The translations under genes were made by a program, and so were the position numbers. From contig CAJNOL010001046.1 of NCBI GenBank assembly GCA_905250125.1, positions 19,795 to 83,794 on the forward strand: a DNA stretch of 64,000 bases, given 5' to 3'. The notes under the pieces were generated by a model. That model was not told the origin of the DNA. It saw only the letters and a list, made by a program, of their open reading frames with translations, and made no database searches. The stretch is from Rotaria sordida. Lineage: Eukaryota > Rotifera > Eurotatoria > Philodinida > Philodinidae. Numbering within the stretch: position 1 is the stretch's first letter; each line of letters begins with the position of its first letter. Below, piece after piece: positions 1 to 12,544 of the stretch.

Positions 1-1781
1 TTTTTCTTTAAGTAAATTAATTCGTCCTGTATAAATATATTGTAAAAGAATTTTAAATGCTGCTGATTGACATTCTTTTATTTCAATTATATGATTATCA
101 CATTGAGATTCACGTAAACCTCCATAAAGTAAGGCACGAAAATATTCTGAACGTGCAGCTAAAATAATACGATGAGCATAAAAATGTTCCGATTCAACTA
201 ATAATTCAATATCACTGTAATCAGATTGATTAAAGAGATTACCTAAAAAATAAAAAAAAATGAATTATTTATTCGAAAGGAAATAGATTTTCAAATAATA
301 CGACAGATTTCTAATTTATAAAAGGATAATTAAAAGAATATTTTTGTCTTGCAGTATAGGATGCTACTAAGTGGCAGATTTAGTCATCCGATTTATTAAT
401 ATCAACTGCAGGTCTAGACAAAAGATTAAATCTATCCATATACGCTAGCTAGAAGAATAGGTATATGTCACAATATAGGTCAGTATGCTATCGGGTGAGT
501 GATTTGAGATAACACTAGCCGTATAGCAACTTGTTCAGTATTATTTCGTGACTGTTGATACTGAGGTTTGAACACAGTACCTTGTAGATACATGTCGAAT
601 AATGTGTAATCACTCAACCATGGCGAACAAAGGACAAATGATGATGCATGAAATCGACATTATCATATGTCTCATATCGAATGAAGGAAGGTTTTTATTT
701 GTAGATTTCATTCAGTAAACATGTGTTATTATTCTATATAATAAATTTAATAAATGTTTTTTGTTTAGTCTTATTATTTTGAATAAATTGAGTTTTATTG
801 GATTCGAAAAAAACTTCATTTTACTCTCTGTTTCTTTTGGCTAATAAACACATATTAAAATATTACAAAGTACTGTATTCTATGTTACATCTTTTAGAAA
901 AAAGTTCAGTTCGAAATGATAAGAAATAGCATACGTATGACGACAATACTGAGCGATTTATTTATTCTATTGTATTCAATATAACTTTGATGACATAGAT
1001 AATCGGCAATTCAATGATGTTTCGAAATGAGATAAATAATTCATGTAATTCAAGGTTGAAATTAAATCAGTTTTAAATAATTTCAAAACCTTATAAATAT
1101 CTTTCATTATAAACAAACAAAAAAAAGATAATCAAAGTTAGAAAATATGTCAATGAATTTAATAATTCGACAAGGAGAAAAAGTCAAATTTTATTTGATA
1201 TCATTTTTAAAAATTTATTTCGATATATGAGTGTTTAAAATTCTTATTCGAAATAAATTAAGATTTAGTCTTTAGAAAATTTTCTCTTGAATATTTTATC
1301 GGACAAAAAAGAAAATTATCTTTATCAATAAATAAAATGTATAGAAAAATGTTCTTTGTTTTTCTTTTTCTCATAACAAAAAAAAACTAATTCTCTATCG
1401 ACATCATTTGATTTTAAACGCATAAAAATAGAATTACATATTCTATAGTTACATACCAAAATCTCCCGAAAGAGCCGATGTATGATTTATGTCTCCTAAA
1501 CTATCAGACGTCTCAACTGAATTCGATCTATGATTGTTATTATGATTATTAACTGATTGATTTTGACTATTAATTGCTGCATTTGATAAAGCATGTTGTT
1601 GCCAAGTTGACATAATTATCTATAATAAATATAGACAAATATTAAAAAAGCAATTATATAATAATTACAAAACAAAAAAAAACACAAGAATTCAAGAACT
1701 TTAATCTTCTTTTTTTTTTTGTTCAATATTGTTAAATAAACTAACCTCTTGTCGTCTCAAAGTTGTTCGTCTTCTAAACAT
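1..1781 (-). CDS. BTBD9: BTB/POZ domain protein 9-like, 5' part (runs off the window)
   Basis: Exons on the minus strand are 1746-1781 (optional first exon), 1457-1619 and 1-242, the last cut by the window edge. The 1457/242 junction completes a Gly codon and keeps frame. The reading contains DIELLVESEHFYAHRIILAA, then a YFRALLYGGLRES stretch and ILLQYIYTGRINL, which is the BTB fold as found in BTBD9 (the LLYGGxRES signature). Upstream, GDINHTSALSGDFG matches the short pre-BTB segment of that family. In animals BTBD9 is a presumed Cullin-3 adaptor linked to neuronal function; BACK and discoidin-like domains would lie beyond position 1. Two starts are possible: the ATG at 1781, which adds a basic 12-residue exon with a GTTAGT donor, or the ATG at 1613, which has an AG six bases upstream. 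The intron 243-1456 carries a possible tRNA-derived SINE. Family assignment is firm; the start is not. Confidence 0.85.
555..628 (-). repeat. Possible tRNA-derived SINE head
   Basis: Read on the minus strand, this stretch has TGGTTGAGTGAT (A-box-like) followed about 40 nt later by TGTTCAAACCTC (B-box-like), the spacing of an internal RNA polymerase III promoter. It does not fold into an obvious full cloverleaf by eye. It lies in the BTBD9 intron. A tRNA-derived SINE remnant is the best reading; chance is possible. Confidence 0.3.
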
Positions 1782-4403
1782 TATTCAATCGCATAGACAA
1801 CGAAGGTAATGAATAAATGAAGAAAAAAAACAAACTCACATGTATCTTTTCGATAGATTATGTAAATTAGATAAAAAAAAGACCTACGTCATTTTGATGT
1901 CAAAAAAAATTTCTATTTTTTAATCTTATTTTTTTTTGTTTTTTGAAGTAATTTGATCAGATAGAAAAAAAAAAAAGAAATATTTTATATAAAAGAATAT
2001 TCATTTTTCTCGAAAGATGATTAACTAACTCAATTTCTCGCTATTGACAATTGATTAGTTAGGTGATGATAGATAGTTCGTTCCAATAATTATTTGAAGT
2101 TGAGAATAAAACAAACAAACCAAACAAATAAGAAATCCTTAGATGTCACTAAAATACAAGTTTAAAAGAAAAAAAAAAAAAAAAAAAAGGGTCAAAACAA
2201 TTTTGCTAGATAATAAGTATTTAGCATTTAAAGAATTATAGATACATTTTAGTCTAATTTTTATGTAATTGATTTGAAAGAAAAGAATTATTATTGTATA
2301 ATGATTGTTTAGAAATTCTCCAAAGACAATAATCATTTCTCTAATATAGCAAATAATTAAAGAATAAATTCTAATATATATAAACGATAGTATTGTTTTT
2401 CCCTAATGTCACAAAATATAAAAAAAAACCTAAACTAAACTCATGTTTGAATATGATTAATGAATAATGAAATGAAAAATATTTCATATTTATAAATACT
2501 CATTACGATTCTATTTGACCTAGTCTCCAATGAGTTTTTAGAACCTATAAATTATCTTTTAATCATTTATAAAATATTAGAATATGAATGATTCTGTGTC
2601 GATAAATATTAACATTTTTTCTAAATTCATGTAACATTACAAACAAGATCATAATAACCTAGTAAGTTTATTGCGTGACAAGAAGACTATTCGTAAGTGT
2701 AGTTGACATCAGAGACACGGAAGAAAAACATTAAAGAAATTGCATAGAAGAGACAGCAAATATTCGTGTCATAGAGCGAGATATGCCAAGTTAAATGAAA
2801 TTCTAAATATAATTAGAGGTATGATGTCCTTATTTTTTTTGCCTCATAAGACTTTTGCAAGACACAGTATATATATATATATCTTTTGAGATAATGTTCA
2901 ATAACAATGATAAATTATAGATAATATTACTAATAGCTATTCATTCGTGATCAAATTTTAGATGGAAAAAAAAAAATTAAACCATCAGAATAATTTTAAA
3001 ACGAATCCTTAACACGAAAGGAATGTTCTTTTTTAAGTATCTTTTGTTCTCTTTATTATAATGAATGTCCTTTTAGCTTCAAAGAATAAAGGGAGACTAT
3101 AAATAATCACGAGTAAGTCTTTTTTTGTCTTTTGGAATAGGTTCCTTCAATTTCTAAAAGCATATATATATATAATTTTTCATATAAACGCCTACAATCA
3201 AAATTCTTTAATAAATACTTGACTTTTAAGATTTTATTCGATATGTTTTGACATCAATTATCTTACAGTTTCCTGAAGCATTATAAAAGCATGACTAGAT
3301 AGAAACTCCAGGTAAACCAACATATAAATATTCTTCATTGTACTGGAAAAAATGAATGCAAAAACAAAAATATATCAATAAAAAAAAAGCAACACAACTA
3401 AATCAGATTAAGATTTTATTTTTTTTTTTTATTCATGATAGTCCTATTATAGTTAATCTTTGCAAAAGTATTAATGTTCTTTAAAGACTTTGTAATCTCA
3501 TTAAATTTGCAATAGTCTGATCCAAAGAAAAAAAAAAAACAAAAAAACAAGATTCATTTGAAATAAATCTATGGTACATTATCATATGGAATCTTCATAG
3601 TCCACTTCTCAGACGAAATGTGTCGAGTTAGATGACATATGCATGAAGTGATCTTGAAAAAAAAAAGACTTCATAATTGTGCACTTATTTTTATCCTTGA
3701 GATATTCTAACTAACTAGATGAGTATACTTGACAAATTTTTTTTTCTTGTTCCTGTTGCCTCTTCATAAATACTATTCCTTTCCTATCTAGAATTCTAAA
3801 AAATTTATATATTATCGACAAATGATTTGATTAAAGAAATGAAATATTAAACAAAATAATCAACTATTGTGTGCTCGAAGGCAAATACATCTCGGCATAC
3901 CATATAAGCGAACTTTATGATCGCCTGCTGCTTTATCCGGACTCGATTGACTTCCGACTAAAATATTCACTCATATTGACATATATTGCGACAAATGCCG
4001 ATTGGTAGCATATATAGTTCGTCATGTTCTCTAACTTATATAAGAATATGTAATGGTTTAAATGATAGACATTTATGTTTTAAACAAAATCAATCGTTCA
4101 TCATGATCTTGGATTGCACAATGTATGATATATTTTTTCCTTTCAATAAAATATATTATTAAAAAAAAACAGGGTTATATATAAAAAAGAAGAATAGGGC
4201 TAACATTTCATTATTCAACATATATAGTTTCGAAATAGTAATGACTTATTGTAGTTAGTCTTATTTTCTCACTTGCTCATTCATACATGGATGTAGACCC
4301 CTCTCTAGAGGAATTTGATCTCAAAAAAATGTGAAGAAAGCGGAAAGAAAAGAGCGACATCAAACTAGAGAAACACCAGAAGAGAGTGTGAGAAATAGAA
4401 AAG

Positions 4404-4446
4404 GGAGAAAAAAAAGAGAAAAGAAAAGAAAAGAAAAGAAAAGAAA
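4404..4446. repeat. (AAAAG)n microsatellite
   Basis: A run of AAAAG units with small imperfections, at the end of a longer purine-rich stretch starting near 4320. Confidence 0.7.
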
Positions 4447-4825
4447 TACGAGTATATGAAAATGATAATTAAAATGACAAAAGAAAAACGACAGTGTCTT
4501 CTGGCTAATACGAATGTAACATGAAAAATAAACGTAAACTAGTCAAATAAGTACCCGATGACAGTTTGTCTTGTCTCTTGCACTTTCTTTTATTAAAGTG
4601 TTTGTATTATTTCTTTTTTTTTTGTTCTTAACATCCTTTTCTGATTAAGATTATTTTTTTTTCTTCAATTAGAATAAATAGGGAAACAATGAACAAAGAG
4701 TTATTGGAACAAAAAAGAATATATTATTCTACTCGTTATATATATATTTATAAACAGTAGACAAATGTAGTTTGACTATTTTTTATCAATATATTCTAGT
4801 CTGTTATTAGTATTTTATACATTGT

Positions 4826-4915
4826 AGGGGGGAGGGGGGGGGGAGAGGGGGGCAACGTGCTGGTGGCCCTCCGGCGATCGAGGTTGGTACTTCTGGAGTT
4901 TGCGGATTTGCACTG
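4826..4915 (+). repeat. G-rich tract followed by a GC-rich island
   Basis: About 30 bases of nearly pure G with interspersed A, in runs long enough for a G-quadruplex, followed by roughly 60 bases of GC-rich unique sequence. This stands out against the surrounding AT-rich DNA. No open frame is evident. It may be a remnant of an inserted element. Confidence 0.45.
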
Positions 4916-5690
4916 CATAAGAAATTTTTTTTGTCTTTTTCAAAAATTAGATATATTCATCCCTCCGAAAGAGAAAACACTATATGCTGTTGTCAATTAA
5001 TGATTTGACATTTAAGTGCATGTAATATAATTATATTATAGTTTTTTTTTTAAAACTTAAATGCCAACGACTTATTTATATTTAACAAAAAAAAAGCTTT
5101 TTCTTTTACTTGTGAAAGTAGGGATTCATATGAGGCTTTTGTTTTTTCTGAATGTATCCTATAATTTCTATTTTGTGACATTTTTTTTTTTTTATTATTA
5201 TCAAAACTGAAGAGGAAAAAAAAAAAAGAAAGAGAAAATCAAATAATCTAAATCTACTCAATCAAATCTGATATAGATTACATCATATCGATCTTCCTTC
5301 ATTATAGAACAAGGACATAAAAAGCACTTGAGATTTCTTTTTTCTTTGTTTTTCTTCTATTTCTTCTTCTTCTTTTTTTTTCTTGTTCTCTATATCTTTC
5401 TATTGTTTCCGATTTTAGAGCATGAGTAAGTGGTAAACCAGTTTCATTATCATCATTTCTATTTACGCTACTCTTTTGTATAGGTCCACTAGTCTTGCAT
5501 TTGCTTATATCTACATATATTTTAATTTATATTTTTGCTTTTTTGATTTCAACTAAGTATATAATGAAGAATTCCCAAACGAATTCTTTTCTTTCTGATT
5601 ATATAGTTAATTTAATATGAATAAATTTTTGACTTAATTCTTTTCTTTTAGATATAAACTTTTCTTTTTTTGTTTTTTGTTTTGTAAGAT

Positions 5691-8600
5691 ATGAGTGATT
5701 TATTTAAAATACGTTCATTTGTTGGAAATCAAGTTGAAAGATTATCATCACCGAAAAATATTCTTGTTGATAAATTTCGACAAACTGTTGATCAAATTAA
5801 ATTACCATTTTCAACAACAACAACAACAACAACAACAAATAATAATGAACGAGGTGATGATTTAACAATGAATGAACCACCACTTAATTCACGTCCATCT
5901 GAATCTTCATCGAATTCATCTGTATCATCAACTGAACAAACAAATTTTACTGCGCCTATTTCAAGTAAATCAATAGCACGTTCAAATCAATCAACACATC
6001 CTCATTCACAAAGACTTTCAAGTCTTTTATCACCAGCATCACCAATATCATCACCAAAACTATTATCAAATTTTAAAACTTTAACCGATCGTTTGTCACG
6101 TCGTCAATCAATACTTCGACGTCATGTTTCAGAATCAAATCAAGCTGATGAAACACTATTAACAAATAATGATGACAAATTTTTATCACAATCTATCGAT
6201 CAAAATAATCCATCGAATGAAATAAATCTTTCATCAAATAATAATAATATTAATCATGATTTGAATGCAATAACTGATGTAACAACAAAATTATTAGGTC
6301 GATCACGTTCTCTTATTCGACAATCAACTGATACAACATGTACATTTCCAATACGAAATCCACTACGCCGTATGGAATCTATTGAAACAGTTGAAATACC
6401 TGGTTTAAATGGTGTTAAATCTATACGTTATTTACATGATAAACTTGGCAAATTACAACCTGATCTTTATATGAAACAAATATTACAAAGTGATCCAACA
6501 TATGGTTGTGGTAAATTAACATTTACACTTTTTTATAATCAACAATTAACATCATTAATTGTAACTATTTTATCTATTGATAATTTACCATATAGAGATA
6601 TAAATACAAAAATTTTACCAGATCCATATATTAAAATTATTTTATTACCAGATCGAAGACGAAAATTTCAAACAAAAGTTCATAAACGTACACAATCTCC
6701 ACATTTTAATGAAACATTTCAATTTCAAATAACTTATGAAGAATTAAGTCGAAGAATATTATTATTATCTGTTTATGATTTTGGTCGATCAACTAAACGA
6801 AAATTAATTGGAACAGTTAAAGTAGATGATGTTTCAACAATGCCTGATATAACATCAAATGATATTACATGTATAAGAAGCATTGTACCTGGCACTGAGG
6901 TAAAATGATGACGTGACTAAAACATTTTTGATATCCGTTTTATTTTTTTTCGTTTCCTGATTGACGCGTAAAAAAAGAAAACGATGCCGGAAATTAACCC
7001 GCGAGTATAACAAAAAAACAACAACAGTAACTCATAGCAGTCGAACAGGTTTCGTCGATTTTTATCGATGTGCATATCCGCCTGTAAATGTTCATTAGAA
7101 AAAAGAAAGAAAAGAAAGGAAGTGTCTAAATGAGTTTTGTTTCAATTGAAAACTTTTGAAATAAGATTATATAAAAATTGAAATTATAATTATAATCATG
7201 ACCTGTATATTTTTTTTTTATATCAATGATCATATTAATCTTTTTTTTATGTGTTCTTTTAATGAAACAGCAAAGAGTATGTCAACATTCTATTATGCAA
7301 ACTATTATTCTTGACATAATTGATTAGATTGGAATGCGAAACATAGAAATAGAAAAGAAAAACAGAAATCTGAGATAAAAATTTATTCGCTTGTCAGAAT
7401 TACATTTTTTTTTTAACGGTATGAAAAATAATAATCATAATAATACTAATGTCGATAACAACATTGACGAGCAATCGGCAAGTTCGTTCATTCATTATAA
7501 AGTACAAAAACGTTCGAGGCCATGCTAATTCTATTGAGAATTGTTTGATAGAAAGAGCAACATAACATGCAATACTAATCAACCAATGTAATAGTAGATG
7601 TAAAAGAAAAAAAGAGTTCACGCTATGACAATACAAGGCTTGCATACGTATTATTCAGCAAAAAACGAAAAAGAAATAGTTACACTTAATTCTTTTAAAT
7701 TAATGAAATTTGTTATATTAAGCAAAATTAATAAGAAAAATCAATTTGATTATAGACTTGTTTAACATAGTTGTAAAAAAAGAACACTTTCAATCAAATA
7801 TCATTATAATGTAAAAGAAAAAAAAAAGAAAACAAAAGAATAAATATACTCATTAAGAATAATATATTTAAAAAAACGAGTAAAACATAGGCATCAATTT
7901 TCGGAAGATATTTGTCAGCAGATTTTTATTTCAATAGAATAAATGATTATGAAGAGAAATGATTATTTGTTGTTAGTTGTTAAGAATCAGATTATGTATC
8001 ATGAATGTAATAAATAGATATCGAAACGAAGTGTATGTTTTAGAAAAGAAAGAATATTTCCTTTAGAAATATTATTTATAGTCATTTGTATGATTGACTT
8101 TTTGATCCTTTGATTTGTTTACTTGTCGTTATAAAGATATAATATTGTCTAACAATATGAAAGTGGTTCTTATTGACTTAAATAGGAGAAAAATTTTGTT
8201 CAAATATATCATTATGGTGAATGTTGTTCTATAAAAGAAAAAGTCTATCTTTATGCCACTTGATTCTTCTAAAAATTAATTTCTAATCTAAGAAGGCATA
8301 AATAATAGTTTCTTCAAGACCATACTTTTACTTTGAAGAGAAAAAAACAAATGGCCTATAATATTTTCTAAGTATTCTTCTTTTCTTACCTCAGAATTAA
8401 TATTTTATGCTGATGAATTATAAGTATTTGGTACTCTCTAAACTCTCATATTTTATATAAAAAAAAAGTTTTTTTTTTTTATTTTTTTTTTTTTTTTGTA
8501 TTAACATTTTAAATTTAGAGTGATCCTGATCTTGGTGAATTAACTTTATCATTATGTTATTTACCGAATGCTAAACGTGTTACAGTAACTATTGTTAAAG

Positions 8601-9010
8601 CAAGTGCATTAAAACCAATGGATATAACTGGTAAATCAGATCCATATGTTAAAGTTATTTTATTAATACATGGAAAAAAAATTCGAAAGAAAAAAACATC
8701 TGTACAACCGAATACACTTAATCCAACATATAATGAAAGTCTTGAATTTGATGTATCAATTGAATCACTTGAAGATGCTGATCTTATATTTAAAGTAATT
8801 GATTATGATCGTGTTGGCGCAAATGAATTAATTGGTTGTGTTGGTATTGGTGCTCATTTTGATGGTGTTAATTATGATCATTGGTTTCAAATGTTAGAAC
8901 ATCCACGTGTACCAATAACCGAAAGCTATAATTTACGTGAAACTATACCAATAATAACATGTTCAAGTCCACGAACTACTCATAAAATAATAAATTCGAA
9001 TAATATTTAA
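5691..9010 (+). CDS. Synaptotagmin-like protein with tandem C2 domains
   Basis: Two exons, 5691-6899 and 8519-9010, are joined in phase 0 (566 aa). Residues 1-260 are Ser/Thr/Asn-rich and contain no transmembrane helix. C2A spans about 272-385 and C2B about 407-545. The C2B domain begins DLGELTLSLCYLP and contains MDITGKSDPYVKV, DYDRVGANELIG and DHWFQM, close to Syt3/6/9/10-type C2B. The calcium ligands differ between domains. C2B keeps the paired aspartates of both loops, whereas C2A keeps D303, D311 and D363 but has Gly365 and Lys371 where further aspartates are usual. Synaptotagmins bind phospholipid and SNAREs and trigger or tune vesicle fusion. The ATG is two bases after an AG acceptor-like site, with an in-frame TAA just upstream. 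Either the leader is trans-spliced or a 5' membrane-anchor exon lies further upstream. Family is sure; subtype is not. Confidence 0.9.
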
Positions 9011-9173
9011 GAAGAAACAGGAAACAAAAACAATAGAAGACGCGTTTTCCGGTGATTTATTTATTTATTTATTTTTTTTTTTTTTGTACAAAAATTTTAG
9101 TTTTTTTTTCTTCTTTCTTTTCGTGTTTGATGAAAATAATAATAAAAAAAAAATAGAGAACAAAAAATCGATT

Positions 9174-10603
9174 CTATGAAAATTCTTCATCATAATCAAT
9201 AGAATTTGATACTTGTTGCTGAGTAGTAGTTGTTGAAATTTGATTAACAAAATTTTGTTTGCTACGTTTTTTCTGTTCAATTAAAAATGATGGTACTTCA
9301 CTTTCATCATCGGATATTGATCGTTTTCGTGATTTATCATTCTAGAAATAGAGAGAGAGAGAAAGAGAGAAAAAAAACAATGAGAATTTGAAAATAGAAA
9401 AAACTTCTGTCGATATATTTACGGGTAATCGAGATAAATCATGAATAAGCAAAGGTACAGGATCATTGATAATTTCTAAATAATTTAAAAGGAAAACTAA
9501 CAATATTATTTTACATTAATTCACTTTTAGTTATCTAAATAAAACCCCTAGAATCAATTAGATCTATTTACTAGAGAAGAAAAATTTGTTTCTAGAGTAT
9601 TATCAGTAAATATTTGCTATGAAAAAAAAAAAAATAAGAAGAACGATAAGAATAGAAAACGAAAAAATACAATAATGTCTAGACACGAGTTTGTCATATA
9701 AATCTATCTACTTCATTTAACTCATCGTTTTCCGATCGCAAAAGATAAATAAATCAATATAGAAAAAAAAAAGTATTTTGTTTGATTAGCTAAAAGAAGA
9801 ATCAATAATACAATTTTTTTGTTTAACATTTTGTGAATGAGAAACAAAAGTAATAAAAGCTATACGTAACTTAAACGAAGTCAAAATCTATAATTAGCTC
9901 ATTACAAAATACCTTCATAATTGTTTTCTAAGTTATTTAAAGAATATTTACCATACAAAAGGTCGATCATTAAAAATATTTACAAATCAACCTCATACGA
10001 TTCTGTTCTTCTTCTTACTTCTAATAGAAAAAACTAAGAAAATTTCTATAATTATTCGAATGTATTTATCTTCAATCGATCAGATACTTCCGTATCATTA
10101 TTATTTATTCAATATTTTTACAGATCACTCAGAAAAAAGGCCCACACTCACCTAAATTAAACTACTCATTGTAGATATTATTTATTTGATTATCATAGAA
10201 TTTTTAGAAATGTAATAATCTCATAAACTTTCATTCTCAAACAATCAGATTCATTAAAAATGCTAGAAGACTTGATTAATTTAGTTTCATTTGAAATTTA
10301 TCTACACCTACATGCAACTAGATTAATGAGAAAAAAAAATTCTCATCGAATGTTCTTTAATCATACATTGTAATATATGATGTGTCAATTAAAGACAAAG
10401 AAATATTTTATTTCTATAAATACCTTTAGCATTTGTATCAAGCTTGGCGGTATATGTTGGTCGTATAGACTAGAAAATACTTTTTCTATCATATTAAATA
10501 AAAATAATTAAATGATTTTTACTGTTTGATGACTAGCACCCAGAGCACGAAATTTTGTAAAACTTTCTGGATTTCGACAAGGTAAATCTTTTAAGAAAGA
10601 TGA
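9174..10603 (-). CDS. Unrecognised multi-exon gene, C-terminal exons
   Basis: Candidate exons on the minus strand are 10523-10603, 10424-10485, 9423-9475 and 9174-9341, ending in TAG at 9174. The last two join cleanly: IINDPVPLLIHDLSRLP continues into a polar tail (NDKSRKRSISDDESEVPS) that ends NSIDYDEEFS. The upstream pieces read SFLKDLPCRNPESFTKFRAL and KVFSSLYDQHIPPSLIQMLK. The joins between exons one, two and three do not keep phase with the obvious splice sites, so an exon may be missing in 9476-10423 or a boundary may be wrong. No family was recognised. The tail is Lys/Arg- and acid-rich, which would fit a nuclear protein, but that is a guess. The gene faces the synaptotagmin-like gene tail to tail; its start was not found. 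Confidence 0.4.
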
Positions 10604-11011
10604 CTAAAAAAATCTCAATATTAAATCAATAAGAAATTCATTTATCTGACAAAACTATTACCATTATTAAATCTAGTATATATATATATAAATTTTTTTT
10701 TTCTTTTAATAATAAAAATAAATTGCAAAATTTCAAATAGAAATCTGAAACAAAGTATCATAGCAAAGAACCGATTAATTAAAAAAAAAATCCAAAGATA
10801 AAGTTATTACTATTTGCATTTTGTTATGAAAAATATGTTCCTATGCAAAAACAACACTGGCAAAATAATATATAGATAATGACAGAAAGTATACAAATAT
10901 TCATCTGACTAGCGAGGAAAGGTCTTCAAATGATAAATCACTTTTATGTCTGGGATTATATCAAAGAACGAATTGGAATGCGTGCATCAGTTGACATGAG
11001 ATTAATTAACA

Positions 11012-11227
11012 TGTCCAATATACTCAATACCATGCAATTCAGCTGCTAGCGAAAGAGAGTTTTCAATAGTAGGTCAAGTTGTCAACCAAGGAAGGTCTAA
11101 TTTAGGCCCAATAACCGTTAATAATATTTTATTTCTTCATTTCATAGAGAATAACAATAGTAGGATACTGATTGACCTCGACCTATATTGTTTTTGTACT
11201 CTTGTGTCTATTTTTTGCAATATCTAG
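11012..11227 (+). pseudogene. hAT-superfamily transposase fragment (C-terminal dimerisation region)
   Basis: One open frame reads CPIYSIPCNSAASEREFS, then IVGQVVNQGRSNLGPITV and NNILFLHF. The order NSAASEREFS, R-S-x-L-x-P, V-N-N-I-L-F-L-H is the conserved C-terminal dimerisation segment of hAT transposases. An in-frame stop lies just upstream (a TAA at about 11005) and a TAG at 11225 ends the frame. The rest of the transposase is not readable nearby. It is a degraded remnant, not an active gene. Confidence 0.8.
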
Positions 11228-11348
11228 TCAAATAAATCATATGATCATAAGATACAAAGATCTGATAAAAACGTGACGAAGCAGTGAAGAAAAGAAAGTA
11301 AAGTCGAGGCAGGGAACAAAATATTCCCCTAATTTCGGTCTCTAGACA

Positions 11349-11846
11349 TCATTCAATCAATAGAGTCTAGTGAGTAAGTAAATATTCTAGAATGGTTCGA
11401 GCTGTTGAATCATTGTTCTTGAAATATCGAATTTTTAGTAGATTTGTCCTTCAGGACCCCAGTTTGTAAGCAAAATCATACTGTTGAATTTTGATCTGAG
11501 ACTTTGCCTATATAAAAGTTCCAATTAGAGTAACTTGTAGAAAAAGTTTCAGGATTCTTTGACAAAATCTCTTCGAAATATGAATCTTCTAAAATATCCA
11601 TGTTTTTTACAATTCACATTTCGAAGAGACTTTGTCGAAAAATTCTAAAATTTTTTTGTACAAGTTAATCTAATTGCAGTTATTACGTAAGCAAAGTTTC
11701 AGATCAAAATTCAAAAGTATGATTTTGCTTGAAAATTGTGACTCCATAGAAAAAACCTATTAAAAATTCGATATGTCAGAAATAAAGATTCAACAATTCG
11801 AACTATTATAAAGTATCTACTCATTAATTAGGCTCAATCAATTGAA
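11349..11846. mobile_element. Foldback (long inverted repeat) element, family A
   Basis: The left half (11349 to about 11583) is matched by the reverse complement of the right half (about 11614-11846). Matching blocks include AATGGTTCGAGCTGTTGAATC against AATAGTTCGAATTGTTGAATC, and GCAAAATCATAC plus TGAATTTTGATCTGA in both arms. About 30 bases form the loop. No open frame is present. This is the structure of a foldback or hairpin-type MITE. Target-site duplication was not resolved. Confidence 0.8.
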
Positions 11847-12544
11847 TATAGTCTCAACTTAACAGTGATTTATCACTTGGTGATCTTTCCTCGTAAGTTT
11901 AAGAAATATTTTTCCGAATTAATTTTTACTATCATATGCTTATAAAAAATTTAAAAAAACCGATAAAATAAAAATAATTATTATTGCTCTTATTCATGTA
12001 TGTTAATACATTTGTTACAGGGCCATGAAATTGATTTGATTGAAATTCCTAATTTAAATATGTCCGAAAAGTACTTATGAAGAAAGTATATATAAGAAAC
12101 AAGATTGGCAATTGAAAATAAGAACAAGAGAAATTTCAATGATAAATTTAATAAGAATAAAATAATTCGTAGTTTCACCTGGAATTAGAATATATAAACA
12201 GAAAGGAAGACCAATAATTTTTTCAATAATATTGCAACAAATAAGCAATATGCTTTTTCTATTTTGTGGAGATCCATCGCCATACTTGGTTTTTCCTAGT
12301 AATGTACAAAACATAGTACCTTTTCAAAATCATAAATACTTCGAAGAGTTTGATTTTGCTTGAAATAAATTAATATTGCAAAATACTGATAAATTAATTG
12401 ATTAACAAATTTATTGAAGATCTATCTATTACCAATGAAAAACTCGACATGATAAGATGTCACTAGTAAACAAATGATGACGCATGTGTAGGTTATCAAG
12501 TGTAAACGAGGACAGTTCTGTCATTTCATCGTCTACTGCTTAAA

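Larger units (their letters stand above)
1782..5690. other. Intergenic region between BTBD9 and synaptotagmin-like genes
   Basis: This is the shared 5' flank of two divergent genes. It holds many poly-A/T runs, an (AAAAG)n microsatellite near 4404-4446, a short coding-like fragment at 3867-4013, and a G-rich tract with a GC-rich island at 4826-4915. I see no convincing gene. Candidate 5' UTR exons of the synaptotagmin-like gene may lie in 5300-5690 but cannot be fixed. Confidence 0.5.
10604..12544. other. Intergenic region with transposon remains
   Basis: This region contains a decayed hAT transposase end (11012-11227) and an approximately 0.5 kb inverted-repeat element (11349-11846), both listed separately. 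It may also contain upstream exons of the unrecognised minus-strand gene, but I could not support any. Confidence 0.5.

Noticed and set aside
12075-12314. Minus-strand frame with TKYGDGSPQNRKSILL
   Set aside because: Looks faintly coding and has splice-like borders, but no family or partner exon was found; not strong enough to annotate.
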